Below, one piece after another: positions 58,562 to 64,000 of a stretch of DNA of 64,000 bases. Both the position numbers and the translations under genes were made by a program. The DNA is from Umezawaea tangerina (GTDB lineage: Bacteria > Actinomycetota > Actinomycetes > Mycobacteriales > Pseudonocardiaceae), in NCBI RefSeq assembly GCF_003002815.1, contig NZ_PVTF01000009.1, positions 186,001-250,000 of the forward strand, given 5' to 3'. Below the pieces are notes generated by a model, which searched no databases, was not told the origin of the DNA, and saw only the letters and a list, made by a program, of their open reading frames with translations. Within the stretch, counting starts at the first letter, position 1. Each line of letters begins with the position of its first letter.

Positions 58562-59881
58562 TCAAGCCGAAACCCCCACCCCCACCCCGGCCGCCAAAAC
58601 CTTCCCCGCCACCGACTCCGCCAACCCCACACTCGAATTCCAACTGGTCACATCCGGGTACACGTGCGCGGTCGTCGCCAACAACACCGACGTCCCCCCG
58701 ACCTCCACCCCTGGCCGGCTCTCCCGGAACCCCAACGGGTAAACAGGTTCCACGAACGGCGCCTTGAACACCCGCACCTCGTCCACGTCCGCGGCCGTGA
58801 CCCCGACCCCCCGGTACAGCTCCAGCAGCTCCCCGGTCCACCGCGAGGCGATCACCTCCGCCTCCTCCCCGTACAGCTCCGACGCCCGATCCGTGTACCG
58901 CATCACGTAGACCAGGTGCCGTCCGCCGTACACCTCGGTCCCCGCCAACGCGGACATCTCGATCACGCCGTCGAACTCGGTGCCCGACCGCAGCACGGGC
59001 GCCCAGTAGTTGCCGGACAGCGGTCGCCGCAGGAAGAACAGCGCCGTCACCACGCCCTGGTAGGACAACGACAGCACCGGCAGCCGGTCCGCCAGGTCGG
59101 CGTCCGCCACGCCGCGCAGCAGCGGCAGCGGCACGGTCGACACGACCTGGTCCGCCTCCAGCACCTCGCCACCGGCCAGGGTCACGGAGGAACGGGTCGG
59201 TCCGCTGCGCAACCCGACCACGGGCGAGGACGTGCGCACGACACCGCCGGCACCCTCGATCGACCCCTGCAGCGCGTCGATGACGGACTTGTACCCACCG
59301 GCGGGGTACCCGCGGGTGGCCACGTTGCTCTCGCGCCCCAGCCGCTGCCACAGGTACAGCGCGGGCACGTCGCCGAAGGCGGCACCGAACTTGGAGCCGA
59401 ACATGGGGGCGAAGAGCTGGGTCCAGATGACGTCGCCGTAGAGCTTGCGCAGCCAGTCCTCGGTGCGCAGGTTGTCGAGGTCCTTGCCCTTGCCCAGCCT
59501 GCGCAGCAGCACGGACACCACGCCGAAGCGGACGCGGTCGCGCAGTCGCAGGGGCTTGAAGCGGAGCAGGTCGAGGGCGGAGTTGAAGCGGTAGTGGGTG
59601 CCGTCGACGACCATGCCCATCGACGTGGAGCGCCAGCGGACGTCGTCGCGCAGGCCGAGCTCGTCCAACAAGGACAGCAGGGCGTCGTCGGTGGGCATGA
59701 CGCAGTGGTAGAAGCGCTCCACCCAGCGGTCGCCGGTGGGGAAGAACGTCCCCAGGCCGCCGAGCTGGTCGCTCGCCTCAAGCAGGGTCACGCGGGTACC
59801 GGAGCGGGAGAGGCGGTGCGCGACGGCGAGGCCGCAGATGCCGCCGCCGACGACCACGACGTGGCGGGTCTCGTTCGTCAC
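58562..59881 (-). CDS. FAD-dependent oxidoreductase of the exopolysaccharide locus
   Basis: A 439-residue flavoprotein of the amine oxidase / UDP-galactopyranose-mutase-like group. It starts with the FAD motif VVVVGGGICGLAVAHRLSRS and has GTRVTLLEASDQLGGLGTFF; later FAPMFGSKFGAAFGDVPALY, PAGGYKSVIDALQGSIEGAG, and near the end YPDVTSWNSSVGLAESVAGK. The typical UGM catalytic signatures are not certain. Homologs commonly accompany GT2 enzymes in polysaccharide loci. GTG start; 4 bp after the GT2 stop, so translationally coupled. Its 3' end is G/T-rich on the coding strand like the adjoining repeat region. Confidence 0.85.
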   Translation of the reverse strand: MTNETRHVVVVGGGICGLAVAHRLSRSGTRVTLLEASDQLGGLGTFFPTGDRWVERFYHCVMPTDDALLSLLDELGLRDDVRWRSTSMGMVVDGTHYRFNSALDLLRFKPLRLRDRVRFGVVSVLLRRLGKGKDLDNLRTEDWLRKLYGDVIWTQLFAPMFGSKFGAAFGDVPALYLWQRLGRESNVATRGYPAGGYKSVIDALQGSIEGAGGVVRTSSPVVGLRSGPTRSSVTLAGGEVLEADQVVSTVPLPLLRGVADADLADRLPVLSLSYQGVVTALFFLRRPLSGNYWAPVLRSGTEFDGVIEMSALAGTEVYGGRHLVYVMRYTDRASELYGEEAEVIASRWTGELLELYRGVGVTAADVDEVRVFKAPFVEPVYPLGFRESRPGVEVGGTSVLLATTAHVYPDVTSWNSSVGLAESVAGKVLAAGVGVGVSA

Positions 59882-59885
59882 GGTG

Positions 59886-60728
59886 TCACAGCTTCCGGAA
59901 GGGCGCGGGGCTGAGCCGGTCGCGCGCGAGCAGCTTCACGTACTGGCCGACCGTGCGCCGCAGCCGCAGCTTGCTGGCGCCCTGCTTGCGGTCGTAGCGC
60001 AGCGGCAGGGGGATCTCGGCGATCACCGGGTCGCAGTGCCGCAGCTTGAGCAGCAGCTCGACCATGCAGGCGAAGCCCTGCTCCTCGACGAGCCGCTCGC
60101 CCCAGTGGTCGGCGGCGCGGCGCAGCAGGCTCGCGCGGTAGGCGCGGAAGCCGCTGGTGAAGTCGCGGACGCCCTCGACGTCGAGGGTGTGGCGGAACAG
60201 GGCGCCCGCGCCGCGCGAGAGCATCCGGCGGCCGAACGGGGCCGTCGTGTCGTCGCCGCCGTCGACGAACCGCGAGCAGATCACGACGTCGGCGCCCGCG
60301 GCGATCTCCTGCTGCAGCAGCGGGATGAGGCCGGGGTCGTGGGTGTCGTCGGCGTCCATGACGACGACCACGTCGTCGGTGCCCGCGTCCTCCAGGGCGG
60401 CGCGCAGGCCGGACTGGACCGCGCGGCCGAGGCCGAGGTTGACCGGGTGGCGCACGAGCCGGACGTCGAGCCCCTCGACACCGCGCTCGGCGGTGGCCGC
60501 GGTGGCGTCGCGCGAGCCGTCGTCGACGACCCAGACGGTCAGCCCGCCCGCCAGCGAGAGCGCCGCGAGCCTGCCCAGCAGCGGCGGCAGCGAGCCCTCC
60601 TCGTTGTACGCGGGCAGCACGACGTGCGCCCTCCCGGCGGTCAGCGTCGCGCTGCCCGCCAGCGGAACGACCGACACCGGTCTGATCCGCACCTCGGCCT
60701 CTTCGAGTGCCACAGTGCCCCTCACCAT
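59886..60728 (-). CDS. Family 2 glycosyltransferase (polyprenyl-phosphate mannosyltransferase-like)
   Basis: A 280-residue GT2 enzyme with a GT-A fold. The nucleotide-binding start is AHVVLPAYNEEGSLPPLLGR and LTVWVVDDGSRDATAATAER; the metal-binding DxD is VVVMDADDTHDPGLIPLLQQ; RFVDGGDDTTAPFGRRMLSR and GVRDFTSGFRAYRASLLRRA follow. It resembles dolichol-/polyprenyl-phosphate mannose synthases without the C-terminal membrane domain. It is the first gene of a two-gene operon with the FAD oxidoreductase, divergent from the sugar transferase. Confidence 0.9.
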   Translation of the reverse strand: MVRGTVALEEAEVRIRPVSVVPLAGSATLTAGRAHVVLPAYNEEGSLPPLLGRLAALSLAGGLTVWVVDDGSRDATAATAERGVEGLDVRLVRHPVNLGLGRAVQSGLRAALEDAGTDDVVVVMDADDTHDPGLIPLLQQEIAAGADVVICSRFVDGGDDTTAPFGRRMLSRGAGALFRHTLDVEGVRDFTSGFRAYRASLLRRAADHWGERLVEEQGFACMVELLLKLRHCDPVIAEIPLPLRYDRKQGASKLRLRRTVGQYVKLLARDRLSPAPFRKL

Positions 60729-60877
60729 TGTTCGCCAATCGGACGGCGGGGCGGAATTGCCCGCCCGCGTCGTGAGTCATATTCGGCTACGTTCCGTGTT
60801 TTCTTTAACCTGGTGACGGCGAGCGTCGTAACCAGACCACAGGACGCTCAAACACCCGTCACTCGAAGGAGGGTTTT

Positions 60878-60943
60878 TTGTCATCCGGAAGCGTGATTGT
60901 TGCCGATGAGTTTGCCGTTTTCCCGGTCGAGGACGCTCGATAG
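60878..60943 (+). CDS. Possible 21-residue leader ORF
   Basis: Following GAAGGAGGG, a TTG (60878) opens a short frame reading MSSGSVIVADEFAVFPVEDA plus Arg and a TAG stop. The strong ribosome site in an otherwise low-coding leader is the only evidence. It could regulate the sugar transferase by translation, or be chance. Confidence 0.25.
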   Translation: MSSGSVIVADEFAVFPVEDAR

Positions 60944-61084
60944 TACCTACCGGGTGAACTCCATCGGGTGTCCTGTGCTGGCAAGGGAACGGCTGTTCGG
61001 GACAGCCGCCGAGCCGAATGCGGAGAGGAAGTCGTTCGGGATGTGGCATGGCGCGGCGTGGCTGCCGCCGCGGAGACCGAGTAG

Positions 61085-61102
61085 ACCGCACTGGAGTGCG
61101 GT
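61085..61102. promoter_or_regulatory. 18-bp perfect dyad before the sugar transferase
   Basis: ACCGCACT-gg-AGTGCGGT is perfect and lies 29 bp upstream of the sugar transferase start, in a 403-bp divergent leader (60729-61131) that is AT-richer than its surroundings. An operator or a translation-affecting hairpin is plausible. The rest of the leader must hold the two divergent promoters. Confidence 0.5.
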
Positions 61103-61131
61103 GTGGAGTTCCCACGAAAGGGTGAATTTCG

Positions 61132-62553
61132 ATGACTGAACTGGTTTCGGCCGTCGTGTCCCCCGATCTCCCGAAGAACCGGTTGGCCCGCAAACCGGAA
61201 AGCGGGTCGCCCGCGCGGCCCTTGTCGGCGCGGGTGAACGCGGTCACCGTGGCGCTGGTCGCCGTGGACCTCGCGGCGCTCGTCGCGGGGGCGGTGCGGA
61301 CTGCGCCGGGCTGGGGAGCGGCGCTGGTCGCGGGCACCCTGCTGCTGGTCGTCCGGTCGAGCAGCCGGGTCTACCGCAGGAGGCTGTGGCTGTCCTGGCT
61401 CCAGGACGTGCCGCGCTCGCTCGGCGCGACCGCGACCGCGTTCGCACTGCTCACCTGCTGGACACTGCTCACCGGGCAGCCCGCGGCGGTGTCGACCGCC
61501 CTGCAGCAGCTCGTGCTCGTCTTCACCGCGTGCGGCGAGCCCGCCCGGTTCACCGCCTTCTGGCTCGGGCGCTGGGGGCGCCGCCGGTTCGGCCGCTGCG
61601 ACCGCACGCTCGTCGTCGGCGCGGGCAAGGTGGGCGCCGACCTGGTGCACACCATGGTCGAGCACCCGCAGTTCGGGCTGCGGCCGGTCGGGTTCATCGA
61701 CTCCGAGCCCGTGCTCGACCGGGACGACCTGCCGGTGCCGCTGGTCGAGGAGGAGCTGGGCGAGGCCATCACCCGGCTCGGCGTCGGCACCGTCATCCTC
61801 GCGTTCTCCGACACCCGCGACACCTCGGCCGTCGACGCGGCGATCACGGCGCACCGACTGGGCTGCACGACGCTGGTCGTGCCGCGGATGCTCGAGCTGT
61901 ACCAGGACAACCACGACGTCGAACGGCTGCGCAGCTACCCGCTGATGCGCCTTGGCACCGCCCCGACGAGCAGGCCCAGCTGGTGGGTCAAGCGCGTGGT
62001 CGACGTCCTGCTGGCCGCCGTCGCGCTCGCCGTGCTCGCACCGGTGATCGGGCTCTGCGCCGTGGCGGTGCTCGTGGAGAGCGGCCGCCCCGTGATCTTC
62101 CGCCAGGTCCGGATCGGGCTGGACGGCCGCAAGTTCCGCATCTACAAGATCCGCAGCGTCCGGCCGGGCGGCGCGGACGACTCGCAGACGCGCTGGTCGG
62201 TGCGCGGTGACGCCAGGGTCGGCCCGGTCGGCCGGTTCCTGCGCCGCACCTCGCTCGACGAGCTGCCGCAGCTGTGGAACATCGTGCGCGGCGACATGTC
62301 GATCGTCGGACCGCGGCCGGAGCGGCCGGTGTTCGTGCGGGAGTTCTCGGCGATCCACGAGCTGTACTGGGCGCGGCACCGGGTGCCCGCGGGCCTGACC
62401 GGGCTGGCGCAGGTGCACGGGCTGCGCGGCGACACCTCGATCGCCGACCGGTCCCGGTACGACAACTACTACATCGCCAACTGGTCGTTGTGGCTGGACC
62501 TGAAGATCCTAGTGCTGACGGTGGGTGAATTGGTATGTCGCGAACAACGGTAG
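61132..62553 (+). CDS. Exopolysaccharide polyprenyl-phosphate sugar transferase
   Basis: A 473-residue membrane initiating glycosyl-phosphotransferase (WbaP/CpsE type). An N-terminal half with three to four membrane segments (VTVALVAVDLAALVAGAVRT; AALVAGTLLLVVRSSSRVYR; ATAFALLTCWTLL) is followed by a Rossmann-like CoA-binding region (DRTLVVGAGKVGADLVHTMV). The C-terminal bacterial sugar transferase domain is VKRVVDVLLAAVALAVLAPV, FRQVRIGLDGRKFRIYKIRS, RRTSLDELPQLWNIVRGDMS, IVGPRPERP. It transfers a hexose-1-phosphate to undecaprenyl phosphate, starting repeat-unit synthesis. The next gene overlaps its 3' end by 19 bp. Confidence 0.93.
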   Translation: MTELVSAVVSPDLPKNRLARKPESGSPARPLSARVNAVTVALVAVDLAALVAGAVRTAPGWGAALVAGTLLLVVRSSSRVYRRRLWLSWLQDVPRSLGATATAFALLTCWTLLTGQPAAVSTALQQLVLVFTACGEPARFTAFWLGRWGRRRFGRCDRTLVVGAGKVGADLVHTMVEHPQFGLRPVGFIDSEPVLDRDDLPVPLVEEELGEAITRLGVGTVILAFSDTRDTSAVDAAITAHRLGCTTLVVPRMLELYQDNHDVERLRSYPLMRLGTAPTSRPSWWVKRVVDVLLAAVALAVLAPVIGLCAVAVLVESGRPVIFRQVRIGLDGRKFRIYKIRSVRPGGADDSQTRWSVRGDARVGPVGRFLRRTSLDELPQLWNIVRGDMSIVGPRPERPVFVREFSAIHELYWARHRVPAGLTGLAQVHGLRGDTSIADRSRYDNYYIANWSLWLDLKILVLTVGELVCREQR

Positions 62554-63800
62554 CCCGATGCGGTGGCGCCTCCCGGACCAGGCGGGCGGTCACCGGGGTG
62601 GCCACGGTCGCCGCGCTCATGTCCGCGCAGGCGTGCGCGTTCAGCTCGGCCGCGCAGGACGACTACGGGCCGCCGCCGAAGGCCACCGCGCCGTGCGCGT
62701 GGTGGTACGGGATCGGGGACAGCCCGACGGCCAGGGACATCCGGCTCGCGGCGACCCGGTACGACGTGGTGGTGCTCAACGCCATGGAGACCGCGGCCAT
62801 GCGGCAGCTGCACCAGCTGAACCCGAAGATCAAGGTGCTGGTGTACAAGGACCTCTCCAGCACCCGCAACTACCCCGGCGCGGTGAACGGCGACCAGGAC
62901 GCGTCCTACCTGCCGTCCGGGCTGGGCTACAACACCTCGCAGCGCGAGCACCCCGAGTGGTTCGCGCTGGACACCGCGGGCAAGCGCATCGAGTGGTCCG
63001 GGTACCCGAAGCACTGGCAGATGGCGGTGTGGGACAAGGCCTACCAGATGGCGTGGACGAAGGCCGTGACCGCCGAGGTGACCCGCGAGGGCTGGGACGG
63101 GGTGCTGGCGGACAACGACTTCAACTCGCTGAGCCACTACTCCCCCGCCGTGCTCAAGGGCACCGCGGACGTCAAGGCCACCGACCGGCTGCTGCGCGAC
63201 GGGCTCGACGACTTCCTCGGGGTGACCGGCGAGGCGCTGGCCAAGGCCGGGAAGCTGTTCGTCCCCAACGTGTCCGAGACGCACCTGACACCCGGCCGCT
63301 GGACCGCGCACTCGCGGTTCGGCGGCGCCATGGAGGAGAACTTCGGCTTCCGCGACGACGGCGGCAACGGCGGCCTGCTCACCTTCCGCGGCAACGAGTT
63401 CAACGAGCTGCGCGCCCAGGCCGCGCTCGGCGAGTCGATGCTGCTGCTGGTGACCCGCACGAGGGAGGCCCGCGAGGACCGGGCGGGCTACGCCAGCGCC
63501 GCGCTGCTGGCGGGCCCCCGCACCTGCTGGACCCCGGCCACCACGGACGACTACCTCAACCCGGAGTGGTCGCCGTTGCAGGGATCCGGGCTCGGCGAGG
63601 CGATCGAGACCGCCAACCGCCGCTCGGACGGCATGTGGACCCGCCAGTTCACCAACGGCTGGGTCGCGGTCAACCCGACCGGGGGCGTCCTGAAGGTCAC
63701 CGCCCCCGAAGGCCTGGTCACCATCGAGGGCAGACCCGTCACGGCTCCCCTCGACCTGGCCGCCGCCGACGGCGTGGTCCTGGTGAAACCCAAGCCGTAA
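62535..63800 (+). CDS. Exported putative glycoside hydrolase (GHL15-like)
   Basis: A 421-residue protein. The N-terminus (RAVTGVATVAALMSAQACAF) looks like a lipoprotein or signal sequence with the Cys at about residue 34. The mature part is a TIM-barrel-like GHL15 domain: YDVVVLNAMETAAMRQLHQL, KIKVLVYKDLSSTRNYPGA, HWQMAVWDKAYQMAWTKAVT, REGWDGVLADNDFNSLSHYS (acidic pair DND), then FGGAMEENFGF. It probably trims or modifies the polysaccharide made by this locus. The start at 62535 overlaps the sugar transferase, so translation is coupled. Confidence 0.8.
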   Translation: MSRTTVARCGGASRTRRAVTGVATVAALMSAQACAFSSAAQDDYGPPPKATAPCAWWYGIGDSPTARDIRLAATRYDVVVLNAMETAAMRQLHQLNPKIKVLVYKDLSSTRNYPGAVNGDQDASYLPSGLGYNTSQREHPEWFALDTAGKRIEWSGYPKHWQMAVWDKAYQMAWTKAVTAEVTREGWDGVLADNDFNSLSHYSPAVLKGTADVKATDRLLRDGLDDFLGVTGEALAKAGKLFVPNVSETHLTPGRWTAHSRFGGAMEENFGFRDDGGNGGLLTFRGNEFNELRAQAALGESMLLLVTRTREAREDRAGYASAALLAGPRTCWTPATTDDYLNPEWSPLQGSGLGEAIETANRRSDGMWTRQFTNGWVAVNPTGGVLKVTAPEGLVTIEGRPVTAPLDLAAADGVVLVKPKP

Positions 63801-63821
63801 CGGCGTTCCCGGTCCGCAGAG

Positions 63822-63847
63822 GGGTAGTCCGGTCCGCCGGATTACCC
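63822..63847. terminator. Terminator hairpin between convergent genes
   Basis: Arms GGGTAGTCCGG (63822-63832) and CCGGATTACCC (63837-63847) pair with one G-T pair around a 4-nt loop. It separates the GHL15 gene from the convergent edge gene. Confidence 0.7.
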
Positions 63848-63858
63848 ACCCGCGACCG

Positions 63859-64000
63859 CTACGCCAGCAGCTCCTCGTAGAGCTCCAGGTGCTTGCGGGC
63901 GCAGGCCTCCGGCGTGAACCGGGCCCGTGCCCGCGTGGCCAGCTCCTGCCCCGTCCCGGCCGGGTCGGGGTTCGCGAACAGCGTCCGCAGCCGGTCGGCC
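63859..64000 (-). CDS. Partial glycosyltransferase (C-terminal end)
   Basis: The minus-strand frame ends with a TAG at 63859-63861 and is open to the window edge. The visible 46 residues include LRTLFANPDPAGTGQELATR and FTPEACARKHLELYEELLA. This is the typical C-terminal tail of family 4 glycosyltransferases (the Asn-Pro loop, then a final helix with KHLELYEELL). Donor and acceptor cannot be judged. It fits the exopolysaccharide context. Confidence 0.7.
   Translation of the reverse strand, partial: ADRLRTLFANPDPAGTGQELATRARARFTPEACARKHLELYEELLA

Noticed and set aside
1-64000. Transfer RNA or ribosomal RNA genes
   Set aside because: No cloverleaf with the TTCGA T-loop and acceptor pairing, and no rRNA-like conserved stretch, was noticed on either strand.

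Overview
The window is very GC-rich, protein-dense DNA from an actinomycete. A SARP/AfsR-type regulator, an Scr1-type regulator paired with a DUF397 protein, a DUF574 methyltransferase, PadR, Lrp, XRE and two-component regulators, secreted enzymes and strong third-position G/C all fit a filamentous actinobacterium. The family mix suggests Pseudonocardiales (Saccharothrix/Actinosynnema/Lentzea-like), but that is inference. No rRNA, tRNA, CRISPR array, integrase or intact transposase was seen.

Layout. 1-4.7 kb: an edge gene, an SRPBCC protein, a three-gene flavin monooxygenase/acetyltransferase operon and a DJ-1/PfpI protein. 4.8-7.1 kb: two paralogous membrane proteins facing each other around a pentapeptide-repeat membrane protein; one paralog is degenerate and carries a 15-bp tandem repeat. 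7.1-10.9 kb: Lrp with a divergent DUF2000 gene, a DUF574 methyltransferase, a hairpin-plus-array repeat element, and a zinc alcohol dehydrogenase. 11-15.5 kb: an alanyl-tRNA synthetase catalytic-domain paralog, a membrane protein, a threonine-aldolase-like enzyme and a P450. 15.6-21 kb: two drug-response units (MFS exporter with divergent PadR; rifampin-phosphotransferase-like enzyme with TetR). 21.2-23.6 kb: a secreted DUF3455 protein, an unknown protein and an XRE regulator, with a MITE-like palindrome inserted at the abutting stop codons. 23.6-28 kb: a four-gene TelA/VWA/binding-protein operon. 28-36.6 kb: hydrolase, ECF sigma factor, AfsR-like STAND regulator, methyltransferase, AlkD-like HEAT protein and GlxA regulator. 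36.7-48.8 kb: secreted DUF2252 protein, hydrolases, NarL-type two-component system, secreted peptidase, PRC-barrel/DUF2382 stress protein, CopC-like protein, LuxR regulator, methyltransferase and a carotenoid-desaturase-like oxidoreductase. 49-52.5 kb: Scr1/DUF397 pair and a membrane NACHT ATPase. 52.7-56.9 kb: SDR, LysR with NAD-formate dehydrogenase, and a lysyl-oxidase-like secreted protein. 57-64 kb: an exopolysaccharide locus (WecB epimerase, FAD oxidoreductase, GT2, polyprenyl-phosphate sugar transferase, GHL15 hydrolase, edge glycosyltransferase).

The strongest signals not explained by known genes are (i) two copies, about 49 kb apart and in opposite orientation, of a composite element: a long perfect hairpin followed by an array of short dyads with about 25-bp period, each between convergent genes and each in a stretch of strong keto/amino strand skew of matching orientation; and (ii) a roughly 161-bp palindromic MITE whose CTAG target duplication preserved the stop codons of two convergent genes. 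Two other convergent pairs in the window share a CTAG double stop in the same way. The TelA/VWA operon and the NACHT membrane ATPase are the best candidate protein systems of poorly known function.
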